From positions 372,001 to 436,000 of the forward strand of contig NZ_JBBKAH010000003.1 in the NCBI RefSeq assembly GCF_037652055.1: a stretch of 64,000 nucleotides of DNA, in the 5' to 3' direction. Below, in pieces: positions 19,024 through 28,421 of this stretch. The position numbers and the translations under genes are program-made. Source of the stretch: Pelagibius sp037652055 (GTDB taxonomy: Bacteria > Pseudomonadota > Alphaproteobacteria > Kiloniellales > Kiloniellaceae). The first letter of the stretch is position 1. Each line of letters opens with the position of its first letter. The notes below the pieces were generated by a model. The model made no database searches. It was given only the letters and a program-made list of their open reading frames with translations, and was not told where the DNA came from.

Positions 19024-20425
19024 GCCCGCTGGCGGTGAGCTGGGCGGCGAGCCTTGCGGTCAGCGCCGCGAGGCCGTCGGCGTCGGCCGCCTCGCAGCGC
19101 AGGGTCAGCGCGTCCTCGGTGTTGGAGGCGCGCAGCAGCCACCAGCCCTCTTTCTCCTTCACCCGCACGCCGTCTATCGCGGTGACTTCAGCCCCCTCGG
19201 CGGCGAGACGTGCCTTGACCTCCTCGACCACCGCCTGCTTGCGGTGCTCCGGACAGGGCACGCGCAGCTCCGGCGTGTTCACCAGCTGCGGCAGCCCGTC
19301 GCGGAATCCGGCCAGGGTCTGATCCGAAGACTGCAGGATGGCCAGCACCCGGATCGCCGCGTGGAGGCCGTCGTCGTAGCCGTAGAAGCCGTCGGCGAAG
19401 ACGAAGTGGGCCGCCATCTCGCCGGCGAAGGGCGCGCCGATCTCCTTCATCTTGGCCTTGATGACCGAGTGGCCGGTCTTCCACATCAGCGGCCTGCCGC
19501 CCGCCGCGGCGATGCCGTCGAAGAGGACCTCGCTGCATTTGACGTCGCCGATGATGGTCGCCCCGGGATGGCGCTTCAGAATGTCGCGCGCGAGGAACAG
19601 CAGGATCTGGTCGCCCCAGACGATGCGCGCCTGAGAGTCGACCAGGCCCAGGCGGTCGCCGTCGCCGTCGAAGGCAATGCCGAGGTCGCAGCCCTCGCGC
19701 AGCACGGTCTCCTGCAACTGCTCGAGGTTCTCCGCCACCGTCGGGTCCGGGTGGTGGTTGGGAAAACTGCCGTCGATCTCAGCGTTCAGCAGGAAGTGCT
19801 CGCCCGGCAGGCGCGCGGTGACGGCGGCCATGGCCTCCCCCATCGCGCCGTTGCCGGCGTCCCACGCGACCTTCAGCCGGCGCTCGCCCTTCACGTCCTG
19901 CAGCAGCCGCGCCACGTAGGCGTCGAAGACCGAGATCTCCTGGATGCGTCCTTGGCCGCTCTCGTAGTCGGCGGCCGCCGCGAGGCGGCCCAGTTCCTGG
20001 ATGTCGGGGCCGAACACCGATGCCTTGTGCAGCACCAGCTTGAAGCCGTTGTAGTCCGGCGGGTTGTGGGAACCGGTGATCATCACTCCGCCATCGACAT
20101 CGGTGGTGTAGGCGGCGAAGTAGAGCATCGGCGTCGGCCCGCGGCCGACGAGCCGGACGTCGAGGCCGCAGGCGGCGAGGCCCTGGGTGAGCGCTTCGGC
20201 CAGCATCGGCGAGGAATGGCGTCCGTCGTAGCCCACGGCAATCGCCCGCGCCCCGCGCCGCCGGGCGAGGGTGCCGAAAGCACGCCCGAGACCATAGGCG
20301 TCGGCCGCGGTAATGGTGTCGCCGACGACGCCCCGTACATCGTATTCGCGCAGCACCGAAGGGGCGAAACGATGCGCTTTCAGCGGATCGAACGCGCCCG
20401 GATCGAAAGACGCATCCCGCGCCAC
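19004..20425 (-). CDS. Phosphomannomutase/phosphoglucomutase (AlgC-like)
   Basis: 473 residues, GTG start at 20425, 4 bases after the ugd stop. Alpha-D-phosphohexomutase landmarks: catalytic TGSHNPPDYNG with phosphoserine S119; metal loop DGDGDR (253-258); sugar-specificity loop region GEMAAH (336-341); phosphate-binding RASNTED near the C-terminus. The sugar loop is usually GEMSGH in AlgC-type enzymes; here Ala-Ala replaces Ser-Gly. The enzyme would interconvert glucose/mannose 6- and 1-phosphates, feeding the two upstream genes of the same operon (ugd, galU). Its 3' end overlaps rlmJ on the other strand. Confidence 0.93.
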   Translation of the reverse strand: MARDASFDPGAFDPLKAHRFAPSVLREYDVRGVVGDTITAADAYGLGRAFGTLARRRGARAIAVGYDGRHSSPMLAEALTQGLAACGLDVRLVGRGPTPMLYFAAYTTDVDGGVMITGSHNPPDYNGFKLVLHKASVFGPDIQELGRLAAAADYESGQGRIQEISVFDAYVARLLQDVKGERRLKVAWDAGNGAMGEAMAAVTARLPGEHFLLNAEIDGSFPNHHPDPTVAENLEQLQETVLREGCDLGIAFDGDGDRLGLVDSQARIVWGDQILLFLARDILKRHPGATIIGDVKCSEVLFDGIAAAGGRPLMWKTGHSVIKAKMKEIGAPFAGEMAAHFVFADGFYGYDDGLHAAIRVLAILQSSDQTLAGFRDGLPQLVNTPELRVPCPEHRKQAVVEEVKARLAAEGAEVTAIDGVRVKEKEGWWLLRASNTEDALTLRCEAADADGLAALTARLAAQLTASGLTPPAF

Positions 20426-20429
20426 GGCG

Positions 20430-21752
20430 CTAGGCGTCCGGCAGCGAAAGGGGGCGGCCGACGGAGCTGTAGTCGAAGCCTGCCGCCAGCATGTCGGTAG
20501 GATTGTAGACGTTGCGCAAGTCCACCATCACGGGCGCCTTCATGATCGACTTGATGCGGTCCACGTCCAGGCCGCGGAACTCGTTCCATTCCGTCAGGAT
20601 GGCAACGGCGTCGGCACCGGTCATGGCCTCATAGGCATTCTTGCACCAGGAGACGCCCGGCAGCAACGACTCGGCCTGTGCCATGCCCTCCGGATCGAAG
20701 GCGCGCACCTTGGCGCCCGCGCCGATCAGCGCCGGCACGATCTGCAGACTGGGCGCGTCGCGCATATCGTCGGTATTGGGCTTGAAGGTGACGCCCAGGA
20801 TGGCCACGGTCTTGCCGTTGACCGAACCGCCGCAGGCCTCGACGATGCGCGCGGCCATGGCGCGCTTGCGCTTGTCGTTGATGTCGATGACGGTCTCGAT
20901 GATGCGCACCGGGGTCCCTGCCTTCTGCGCCGTGTGAACCAGCGCCAGGGTATCCTTGGGAAAGCAGGAACCGCCGTAGCCCGGCCCGGGATGCAGAAAC
21001 TTGCGCCCGATGCGGCCGTCCAGGCCGATGCCGCGCGCCACGTCGTGCACGTCGGCCCCCACCCTCTCGCAGAGATCGGCAATCTCGTTGATGAAGGTGA
21101 TTTTCATGGCGAGAAAAGCGTTGCCGGCATACTTGGTGAGCTCGGCGGTCTCGAGAGTGGTGAAGAGAATCGGCGTCTCGATCAGGTACAGCGGGCGGTA
21201 GAGTGCACGCATGACCTCGCGCGCCCGGTCGGTCTCGGCGCCAATGATGACGCGGTCGGGACGCATGAAATCGTTGATCGCCGCACCCTCGCGCAGGAAC
21301 TCCGGATTGGAGACAACATCGAACTCGGCAACAGGATTGGTCTCGCGGATGAGGCGCTCGACCGCGCGGCCGGTGCCGACCGGCACCGTCGACTTGTTGA
21401 TCACCACGGTGTAGCCGTTCAAGGCTGCCGCCACCTCGCGCACCGCATCGTAGACGTAGGTGAGGTCCGCCTCGCCGCCGGTACGCCCGGTCGGCGTGCC
21501 GACGGCGATGAAGACGGCATCGGCTTCGGCCACGGCACTCTGCAGGTCGGTGGTGAAGGTCAGCCGGCCGGCGGCGCGATTGTTGGCGACCAGCACCTCC
21601 AGCCCGGGCTCGAAGATCGGGATCTCACCCGCCTCCAGGCGCTTGATCTTGGCGGCATCCTTGTCGATGCAAACGACCTCGGTACCGAACTCCGAAAAGC
21701 AGGCGCCCGAGACGAGACCGACGTAGCCGGTGCCAACCATTGCTATCCGCAT
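20430..21752 (-). CDS. ugd: UDP-glucose 6-dehydrogenase
   Basis: 440 residues, the usual length. Rossmann GxGYVGL motif at 7-13, INKSTVPVGTG (about 118-128), FLREGAAINDF, and the catalytic loop GPGYGGSCFPKDTL with C263. It oxidises UDP-glucose to UDP-glucuronate with two NAD+. SD GGAGAAC precedes the ATG at 21752. It is the middle gene of galU-ugd-phosphohexomutase, supplying UDP-glucuronate for surface polysaccharide. Confidence 0.97.
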   Translation of the reverse strand: MRIAMVGTGYVGLVSGACFSEFGTEVVCIDKDAAKIKRLEAGEIPIFEPGLEVLVANNRAAGRLTFTTDLQSAVAEADAVFIAVGTPTGRTGGEADLTYVYDAVREVAAALNGYTVVINKSTVPVGTGRAVERLIRETNPVAEFDVVSNPEFLREGAAINDFMRPDRVIIGAETDRAREVMRALYRPLYLIETPILFTTLETAELTKYAGNAFLAMKITFINEIADLCERVGADVHDVARGIGLDGRIGRKFLHPGPGYGGSCFPKDTLALVHTAQKAGTPVRIIETVIDINDKRKRAMAARIVEACGGSVNGKTVAILGVTFKPNTDDMRDAPSLQIVPALIGAGAKVRAFDPEGMAQAESLLPGVSWCKNAYEAMTGADAVAILTEWNEFRGLDVDRIKSIMKAPVMVDLRNVYNPTDMLAAGFDYSSVGRPLSLPDA

Positions 21753-21798
21753 AGCGCGTTCTCCAGCAGGACCGGGCTCCCAGGAGCCCCGACTTTAA

Positions 21799-22677
21799 TC
21801 AGGAAGTGGCGCCGTAACGCCGGATGATGTCGCGTGCCGTCTCGCGCAGGTCGTCGCGCTCCAGGGCGTAGGCGATGTTGGCTTCCAGGAAGCCGGCCTT
21901 GTTGCCGCAGTCGTAGCGGCGGCCCTCGAAGCGCAGGCCGTGGAAGGGCTGGCTGCCGATGGTGCGCGCCATGGCGTCGGTCAGCTGGATCTCGCCGCCG
22001 GCGCCCTTGTCCTGGCGGTCGAGCTCGTCGAAGATCTCGGGCTGCAGGATGTAGCGGCCGATGATGGAAAGCGTCGAGGGCGCGTCCTTCGGATCTGGCT
22101 TCTCAACCAGGCCCTTGGCTTTGGCGAGGCGGCCGTCATCTTCGACTACGTCCAGAATGCCGTAGCGATTCGTGTGCTCGCGCGGCACGTCTTCGACAGC
22201 CACAAGATTGCCGCCGACCTGCTCGTAAGCGGCCACGAGCTGGGCGAGACAGCCTTCTGGGTGCAACACCAGGTCGTCCGGCAGGATCACCGCGAAGGGC
22301 TCGCGGCCCACCAGGTTGCGCGCGCACCACACGGCATGGCCGAGGCCGAGGGCCTCCGGCTGACGGGTGTAGCTGATCTTGCCGGCGGCCGGCGACATCG
22401 CCGTGGCAAGCTTCATCTCGGCCGTCTTGCCGCGCGCCTCCAGCGTCTTCATCAGCTCGAAGTGATAGTCGAAATGATCCTCCAGCGCCGATTTACCGCG
22501 GCTGGTGACGAAGATGATCTCCTCGATGCCGGCCTTGCGCGCCTCCTCGACGCCGTACTGGATCAGCGGCTTGTCGACGACCGGCAGCATTTCCTTGGGA
22601 ATCGCCTTGGTCGCCGGCAGGAAGCGCGTGCCGAGTCCACCGACGGGCAGCACCGCCTTGCGTATGGGACCTGTCAT
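21799..22677 (-). CDS. galU: UTP-glucose-1-phosphate uridylyltransferase
   Basis: 292 residues. Nucleotide-binding VLPVGGLGTRFLPATKAIPK at the N-terminus, KPLIQYGVEEA, GLGHAVWCARNLVG and the metal/sugar motif FAVILPDDLVL, then LVEKPDPKDAPS: a textbook GalU. It makes UDP-glucose from UTP and glucose-1-phosphate. It is the first gene of the galU-ugd-mutase unit; 184 bases separate it from the unrelated J-domain gene upstream on the same strand. Confidence 0.97.
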   Translation of the reverse strand: MTGPIRKAVLPVGGLGTRFLPATKAIPKEMLPVVDKPLIQYGVEEARKAGIEEIIFVTSRGKSALEDHFDYHFELMKTLEARGKTAEMKLATAMSPAAGKISYTRQPEALGLGHAVWCARNLVGREPFAVILPDDLVLHPEGCLAQLVAAYEQVGGNLVAVEDVPREHTNRYGILDVVEDDGRLAKAKGLVEKPDPKDAPSTLSIIGRYILQPEIFDELDRQDKGAGGEIQLTDAMARTIGSQPFHGLRFEGRRYDCGNKAGFLEANIAYALERDDLRETARDIIRRYGATS

Positions 22678-22861
22678 GAAAAGAGTTACCTCACGGATGT
22701 GGGGATCGGGCGGGGCGGGGTGTCACGTCTGGACTGTCTTGCCGGAGCGGTCCGGCTGGGGGCAGTCCGCTTGGGGGTTGTATTGCCACAGCGCGGCGTG
22801 CCGCGACAAGTGACACAAATGGCGCCTCGCAAGCCCCTGATTGCCTTGGAACGTTTGCAGT

Positions 22862-23596
22862 TTAATGACGCAGCAGCAGATCCTTCGCCTCGTTCAGCTT
22901 GGCCGCCAGGTAGTTCGAGCCGCCGTGGTCGGGATGCAGCTTCTGCATAAGCCGGCGGTGCGCCTCGCGGATCGCCTCGGGTTCGGCCCCCTCCTCCAGG
23001 CCCAGAATCTCCAGCGCCTCGGCGCGGGTCATCCCACCGCTGGCCCGGCCGCGGGCGCCCTGCCCGCCGGACCGGCCGGCCGCTTCGCCGTCGGGACCGC
23101 CCTGGGCTCCGCTTTCGGCGCCGTTGCGCCAATCCGCGTCCTGAGTGCGATCGAGATAGGCTTCCAGCACTGCCGCCGACTGCGAATCGGCAATGCTGTA
23201 GTCCTGCAGAAGTTCCAGCAATGCCGCCAGGTCGAGCTCCGAGAGCAGGCGGCCTTCATGGCGCCCATCAAGAATGCGGCCGTCGAGTTCGCCGGTATCG
23301 TGATCGAGGGTCATCTGCAGGAAACGGGTGCGTACCTCCGATGCCTGCCCGGCGGCGGGGCCCTGCGACGCCTTGACGCGGAGGAACAGGCGGTACAGCC
23401 AGAACGCCGCCGGCAGCGCGAACATCAAGAGGCCGAGGCGTCCGCCGACGACCAGCAACAGCAGCACAACGGCGGCCAGGGCGATGCCGCCCCATTTCAA
23501 CGCACGGGCGACCTTGCGCGGATCCGCGTCGACGAACCAGCGGCCGAGAAACAGCAGGGCGACCAGCAAGGCGATGCCGAGAATGAAATACTGCAT
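22862..23596 (-). CDS. Membrane-anchored J-domain protein (C-terminal DnaJ domain)
   Basis: 244 residues from the ATG at 23596 (MQYFILGIALL); the frame runs on upstream through the VWA gene but that part is a shadow. Two hydrophobic segments at about 2-20 and 35-62, a soluble middle region (LSELDLAALLELLQDYSIAD, about 115-135), a low-complexity Gly/Arg linker, then a J domain at about 190-244 with the HPD triad in LMQKLHPDHGGSNYLAAKLN. A J domain at the extreme C-terminus after an N-terminal anchor resembles Tim14/Pam18 layout. It should recruit and stimulate DnaK at the membrane. It starts 23 bases after the VWA gene, so the two form an operon. Confidence 0.87.
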   Translation of the reverse strand: MQYFILGIALLVALLFLGRWFVDADPRKVARALKWGGIALAAVVLLLLVVGGRLGLLMFALPAAFWLYRLFLRVKASQGPAAGQASEVRTRFLQMTLDHDTGELDGRILDGRHEGRLLSELDLAALLELLQDYSIADSQSAAVLEAYLDRTQDADWRNGAESGAQGGPDGEAAGRSGGQGARGRASGGMTRAEALEILGLEEGAEPEAIREAHRRLMQKLHPDHGGSNYLAAKLNEAKDLLLRH

Positions 23597-23619
23597 GTCG
23601 TCGGCCGCTCGCCCCGCGC

Positions 23620-24330
23620 CTATTTGACCTGGTGGGTCAGCTGAGGCACCAAGCCGCCCGTCTTCCTGCTGTAGTCGGCCAGCGCGCGGCGTCCGCCGGC
23701 GGCGAAGACGGCGACGGCGGAGAGCAGTTCGCGCAGCTGCTGGGCGCTGTTGGCGTCGAAGGTGCAGAAGGCCCCGCCGCTCAAGCGTGCGATCTGCTGG
23801 AAGGCCTTGCGGGCGACCGGGTCGCCGCCCTCGTGGAACATGAAGCAGGGCACGCCGAGCAGCCCCAGTTCGCCCGCGAGATGGCCGAGGTGATCGATGT
23901 CCTCCTCCATGGCGTCGCCGACGAAAACCAGCGCCGAGACTTTCTTCTGCCGCGTCTCCTTGGCGGCACGCTTCAACACCTTGCCAAGCTGGGTGCGCCC
24001 GGCGAGGCAGAACACGCCGGTCATGAAACGCAGCAGCTTGTCGGATTCGGTCACCCAGGGGCTCGCCTTGCACTCGCCGAAGCCGCGATAGTAGATGAGC
24101 TGAACCTCCAACCCGCCAAGCGTCTCGGTCTCCCGGAACATCTCCGCCTGCAGGTGCGAGGCGCGGTCCCAGGTCGGCTCGCGGCTGGCCGTCGCGTCCA
24201 TGGCAAAGATGAGGCGACCGCGCGCACCCGCCGCGCCCGGCGCCGGTGCCGGCGTCACCGCCAGCTTGCGCAGGAAGGCATCGACCTCCGAGGTTGGGGC
24301 GGATTGCGGAAGTTTCGGTCCTTTAGCCAT
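23620..24330 (-). CDS. Cytosolic VWA-domain protein
   Basis: 236 residues, SD GGAAGGGG before the ATG at 24330. A Pro/Ala-rich N-terminus is followed by FAMDATASREPTWDRAS, with the D45-x-T47-x-S49 metal site, then VQLIYYRGFGECKASPWV, VFCLAGRTQLGKVLKRAA and VSALVFVGDAMEE, the remaining MIDAS strands, and VPCFMFHEGGDPVARKAF. No signal peptide, so it is cytosolic. Such stand-alone VWA proteins often partner with ATPases or chaperones; here the partner by operon is the J-domain protein. Function unknown. Confidence 0.85.
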   Translation of the reverse strand: MAKGPKLPQSAPTSEVDAFLRKLAVTPAPAPGAAGARGRLIFAMDATASREPTWDRASHLQAEMFRETETLGGLEVQLIYYRGFGECKASPWVTESDKLLRFMTGVFCLAGRTQLGKVLKRAAKETRQKKVSALVFVGDAMEEDIDHLGHLAGELGLLGVPCFMFHEGGDPVARKAFQQIARLSGGAFCTFDANSAQQLRELLSAVAVFAAGGRRALADYSRKTGGLVPQLTHQVK

Positions 24331-24421
24331 CGAGCCCCTTCCGGCGCGATCGTTCGTCCTACCCTAAAGGTAGTGTTCCGCCTCAAGGAGTCCAACGCAA
24401 GGGGCCTTTCCGGCCCGCTTC

Positions 24422-26512
24422 TCAGGCCGCGCGCACCCAGACGGCGGTGTCGTGGAACACCGCGCCGCCGGCCGGGCGGCCGGGATCGGCGCTGGTGAGC
24501 AGGTTGATGCCACGGCCTTCCTCGAAGGCGCTGTTGGGCCAGATGCTCTCGACAACCACCACATCGGGCTGCAGGCCGTCGAACAGGCGGGCGTGGACGA
24601 CCAGGGAGCCCGCCCGGTTGCCAAGGCGCACCCGCCCGCCGTCGGTAATGCCGAGCCCGGCCGCGGCGTCCGGGTGGAGTAGCACGGTGGGCCGCCCCTC
24701 GCGCTTCAGCGAACCCGGTGTCTCGGTGAAGGTGGAGTTGAGGAAGGAGCGCGCCGGTGCCGCCACCAGGCGGAACGGCCGTTCCGCGTCCGCCTGGTCG
24801 TAGCCGGCATCGTGACCGGGCAGATCCGGCACTTCGGCGAAGTCGGGCCCGTAGGCCGCCCAGTCGGCACGGAAGTGGAAGCGCTTATCGGCGTGGCCGA
24901 AGCCGTTGAGGAAGTGCATCTCCTCGAAGGACTTGGCGCAGTCGTGCCAGTGGGCCTCGTAGACCGTCGTGGCATCCGGCAGGCCGGAGGCCTTCAGGGT
25001 GGCGTCGACGATGTCCCAGGCGCTCATCGTGAAGCCCGGATGCTCTGCGCCGAGACGCCTTGCCAGCGCGCAGATGACCTCGTGGTTGCTGCGGCAATCC
25101 GCCAGCGGGTCGATCACCGCCTTGGTCACCTGCAGGTAGGTGTGGCCGCCGGCGACGTAGATGTCGTCGTGCTCCAGGAAGGTGGTGGCCGGCAGCACGA
25201 TGTCCGCCATCGCCGCCGTCTCGGTCATGAACTGCTCGTGGACGCAGGTGAAGAGGTCCGCGCGCGCGAAGCCTTCGGCCACCTTGGCGTGCTCCGGGCA
25301 GACCACCATGGGATTGGTGTTCTGGATGAACAGCGCCGTGACCGGCGGGCCGTCGCCGAGATCGCGCTTGTCGCCCGTCAGGATCGGACCCATGCGCGAC
25401 TGGTCCAGCAGGCGCGTTGCCGGGTCGCAGACGTCGAGACCCTGGATCAGCGTCTCGTCGAGGCCGTAGACCGCGGACTGGCCCTGCATGGCGCCGCCGC
25501 CGGGATACTGCCAAGCGCCGGTCACCGTCGGCAGGCAGGCGACGGCGTGGACCGAGGACGAACCGTTGCGCGCCCGCGAGAAGCCGTAGCCGACGCGGAT
25601 GTAGCTGCGCTTCGTCCCGCCGTACAGGCGCGCGAAAGCGACGATCTGTTGTTCCGGCAGGCCGGTGATCGCGGCCGCCCAGGCCGGCGTGCAGGCGGCG
25701 AAGTGCGCCTCCAGCGCTGGGTCCCAGTCGCTGTACTTCGCCAGATAGGCGCGGTCGGCATAGCCCTCTGCCAGCAGCACTGAGATCACCGCCGCCGCCA
25801 GCGCCCCGTCGGTGCCTGGTTTCAGGGCGAGATGCATGTCCGCCTGCTCCGCCGTGCCGGTGCGGTAGGGATCGACCACCACCAGTTTCGCCCCCCTCGC
25901 CTTGCGCGCCTTGGCGATGTGGGTCATCACGTTGACCTGGGTCGAGACCGGATTGCCGCCCCACACCACGACGAGGTCGGAGTCGACGATCTCCCGCGCG
26001 TCGGGACCCATGCGGATGCCGACGGCGGCGTTCCAGCCGGTTGCCACCAGCTTGGTGCAGATGGTCGAGTATTGCCGCGAATAGCGCTTGGCATGACGCA
26101 GGCGCTCGATGCCGTCGCGCTGCACGAGCCCCATGGTGCCGGCGTAGAAGTAGGGCCACACGGTCTCGCTGCCAAGGCGCTGCTCGGCCTTCAGCAACCC
26201 CTCGGCCACCGCGTCGAGCGCCTGGTCCCAGGTGATTTCCTCATAGGCCTCGCGGCCCCGCCCACGCTCGCCCACGCGGCGCAGCGGCACCGTCAGGCGG
26301 TCCGGGTGGTGCACCCGCTCGGCATAGCGGGCGACCTTCGCGCAAACCACGCCGTCGGTATAGTCGTTGCCGCGCGCGCCGCGCACCTTGCCGATTCGCG
26401 TCTCGGACAGCCGCTCGACCTCCAGGGCACAGACGCTGGGGCAGTCGTGCGGGCAGGTCGAATGGACGAAGACCGGCCCCGAGGCGGGCACTGTGGAACG
26501 GTCGAGGGGCAT
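24422..26512 (-). CDS. Molybdopterin oxidoreductase (formate dehydrogenase/DMSO-reductase superfamily), cytosolic
   Basis: 696 residues. N-terminal [4Fe-4S] motif C20-x3-C24-x3-C28 ... C57, then the molybdopterin domain with TWDQALDAVAEGL, VVWGGNPVSTQVNVMTHI, VVDPYRTGTAEQADMHLALKPGTDGALA (described by its first and last residues, about 225-250) and the C-terminal molydop-binding domain with GRVRLGNRAGSL. There is no Tat signal, so it works in the cytosol. Its length and single cluster fit the broad COG0243 group found as single genes in many alphaproteobacteria; the substrate is unknown. No electron-transfer subunit or maturation chaperone is adjacent. The residue that ligates Mo cannot be assigned with certainty. 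Confidence 0.9.
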   Translation of the reverse strand: MPLDRSTVPASGPVFVHSTCPHDCPSVCALEVERLSETRIGKVRGARGNDYTDGVVCAKVARYAERVHHPDRLTVPLRRVGERGRGREAYEEITWDQALDAVAEGLLKAEQRLGSETVWPYFYAGTMGLVQRDGIERLRHAKRYSRQYSTICTKLVATGWNAAVGIRMGPDAREIVDSDLVVVWGGNPVSTQVNVMTHIAKARKARGAKLVVVDPYRTGTAEQADMHLALKPGTDGALAAAVISVLLAEGYADRAYLAKYSDWDPALEAHFAACTPAWAAAITGLPEQQIVAFARLYGGTKRSYIRVGYGFSRARNGSSSVHAVACLPTVTGAWQYPGGGAMQGQSAVYGLDETLIQGLDVCDPATRLLDQSRMGPILTGDKRDLGDGPPVTALFIQNTNPMVVCPEHAKVAEGFARADLFTCVHEQFMTETAAMADIVLPATTFLEHDDIYVAGGHTYLQVTKAVIDPLADCRSNHEVICALARRLGAEHPGFTMSAWDIVDATLKASGLPDATTVYEAHWHDCAKSFEEMHFLNGFGHADKRFHFRADWAAYGPDFAEVPDLPGHDAGYDQADAERPFRLVAAPARSFLNSTFTETPGSLKREGRPTVLLHPDAAAGLGITDGGRVRLGNRAGSLVVHARLFDGLQPDVVVVESIWPNSAFEEGRGINLLTSADPGRPAGGAVFHDTAVWVRAA

Positions 26513-26581
26513 GCGGGGAACATCCGTCGTGGCAGGAGGCGGCGAAGCACGATCCTACCGCGCCACGGCGGCCGCTTCAAT

Positions 26582-28345
26582 TCAGCCGGCAGCCTCCGGG
26601 GGGATCCCGGCCGGGGCCTGTTGGGCCGCCGGAGCGTCGCCCCCGCAGGCCGGGGCCGTGGCCGCGAGGTCGAGGACGAAGTGAGCCTCGGTTTCCAGCG
26701 CCACCAGCCGGGCCGGCGGCGCCTGCAGCAGGAATTCCTCCGGCCGGCGCCCCTGCCGGATCGCCTCGATGCGGGCCTTAAAGGGCGGAATATAGTCGGG
26801 TGGCGTGCCTTCAGCCGCGAAATGCGCCTTCTCGGCAACCAGGTAGGCGACGCCCCAGCGGCAGTGGAGGTCGCGCAGCGGGGCCTCGTCGGTCGCCAGA
26901 TAGGCATCGACGAGGGCATTGGCGCGCGCCCGCATTTCCAGAGCATGCCGCTCGAAGCTGGGATAGTGGAGCTTCTCCATGACCAGCAGCGGCCGGCGGG
27001 CGATATAGGGCAGCAGTTCGAGCGGTCCTTCGATATCGGGCCACACGGCAAAGACGGTCTGCGGCGGCTGCTCTGCAGCGAAGTCCATCACCCGGCGCGT
27101 GTCGGCGTCGAGCCGCCACCAGAATCCCAGCTTGTGGGCGTTGAGGCTGTCGGACGCCAGCGCCACCAGCGCCGCCGCGATCAGCGCCGCGGCGGCGCCG
27201 ACCCCGGCGGCGGCCCGGAAGCGGCGGAACAGCTGCTGCACGCCGACGACGAACAGCAGGGGCAGCACCATGAGCAGCGGATAGAGCAGGAAGCGATAGG
27301 CATGGAAGGGGCGCAGCAGAAAGGCCGCCGCGCCGAGCAGAACCGCTATGCCGATGAACACCATAAAGAATCGGGCGGCGGCTTCGCGCCGCGGCAGGAC
27401 GAAGAGGCCGTAGAAGGCGACCAGCGCATAGGCGAGCAGTACCAGCAGCCAATAGGGACCGAAGAAGTCATGGAACTGCAGCCCGATCTTGCCAATGACG
27501 AACTTCACCGGATGGACGATGCCGCCGAAATGACGGCCGTCGGCGCCGTTCTCCGGAAAGGTCTCGGCTTCCTGAAATGGCTGCAGCGCACGCCCGAACT
27601 GTTCGGGTGTCGCCAGTATGCCGTAGAGAAGCCACAGCGCGACAAGACCGGTGACGCCAACCAGCAGCACGGACTTGACCATTTCGGCACGCGGCCGGCT
27701 GAAGGCGCGCTGGCGGACGAAGACCAGCCACACAAGGCAAAGCCCGAGCAGCGGCGAGAACACCGGATAGAGCAGACCCGAGAGGATCACGACGCCGGCC
27801 AGGCCGAGCGCGGAGCCGTAGAATCCCGCGACGAGCCCCCAGGCCAGCAGTGGAAAAGCAAAGGCGTGCGGCAGTGCCGAGCCCATCTGGTAGAGGTACA
27901 TCGGCTGCGCCACCGCGAGACCGAGGACCGCTACCGCGGCGATGCCGCCGGCCAGGCGACGTGCGGCAAGGACAATGCCCGCGGCAAAGAGCAGCCAGCA
28001 GCCAAGGATCATCGCCCGGTGCAGCAGCAGAAGGTCGCCGACAAGCTGCATCCACAGACGCGTCGCCGCCTCGTAGAGAAGCGGCTGCGGGAAGGCGGCG
28101 GCATAGTCCGCCAGGTAGTCGCCGGCGAAAAGAACCGGGTCGCCGACCTGGTGGTAGCGGAACAGCGAGCGGAACTCCTCGTGGAAGTAGTCGCCGCCAA
28201 GCACGACCGTGGCCTGAAGCACGAAGACGGCAAGGATGTAGAGCAGGAAGCCGGCAACGGCCAGCCGCCCGAGGCGGCCCGGCCCGCCGACGGCTCGGGT
28301 GCCGCCCGGCATCGTCATGCCCCTGTCCACGCTGTGATCCAGCAC
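26582..28345 (-). CDS. Polytopic membrane protein, GT-C glycosyltransferase-like
   Basis: 587 residues with about eleven hydrophobic helices over residues 25-400 and a soluble C-terminal region of about 180 residues. The first extracytoplasmic loop has an acidic cluster, GGDYFHEEFRSLF, where GT-C enzymes carry catalytic acids, followed by an amphipathic segment. The C-terminal part (TVFAVWPDIEGPLELLPYIA; CRWGVAYLVAEKAHF) resembles the periplasmic tails of such transferases. I cannot name a family. GTG at 28345 has GGAG 7 bases upstream; an ATG at 28312 also has an SD. Its neighbours (GT-B-like protein, Wzx flippase) suggest surface-glycan assembly. Confidence 0.75.
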   Translation of the reverse strand: MLDHSVDRGMTMPGGTRAVGGPGRLGRLAVAGFLLYILAVFVLQATVVLGGDYFHEEFRSLFRYHQVGDPVLFAGDYLADYAAAFPQPLLYEAATRLWMQLVGDLLLLHRAMILGCWLLFAAGIVLAARRLAGGIAAVAVLGLAVAQPMYLYQMGSALPHAFAFPLLAWGLVAGFYGSALGLAGVVILSGLLYPVFSPLLGLCLVWLVFVRQRAFSRPRAEMVKSVLLVGVTGLVALWLLYGILATPEQFGRALQPFQEAETFPENGADGRHFGGIVHPVKFVIGKIGLQFHDFFGPYWLLVLLAYALVAFYGLFVLPRREAAARFFMVFIGIAVLLGAAAFLLRPFHAYRFLLYPLLMVLPLLFVVGVQQLFRRFRAAAGVGAAAALIAAALVALASDSLNAHKLGFWWRLDADTRRVMDFAAEQPPQTVFAVWPDIEGPLELLPYIARRPLLVMEKLHYPSFERHALEMRARANALVDAYLATDEAPLRDLHCRWGVAYLVAEKAHFAAEGTPPDYIPPFKARIEAIRQGRRPEEFLLQAPPARLVALETEAHFVLDLAATAPACGGDAPAAQQAPAGIPPEAAG

Positions 28346-28421
28346 GTTTCGTCTCCGCGTCGCGAAGCCCGAACCTTATCGCGCGATGGTGAGCAAAATG
28401 TAAACGAAGGCTTAAGCGGCC

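Noticed and set aside
22678..22861. Imperfect palindrome around 22790-22830 upstream of galU
   Set aside because: Arms match only in part (TTGT/ACAA with GCGGC/GCGC) and no convincing promoter could be placed.
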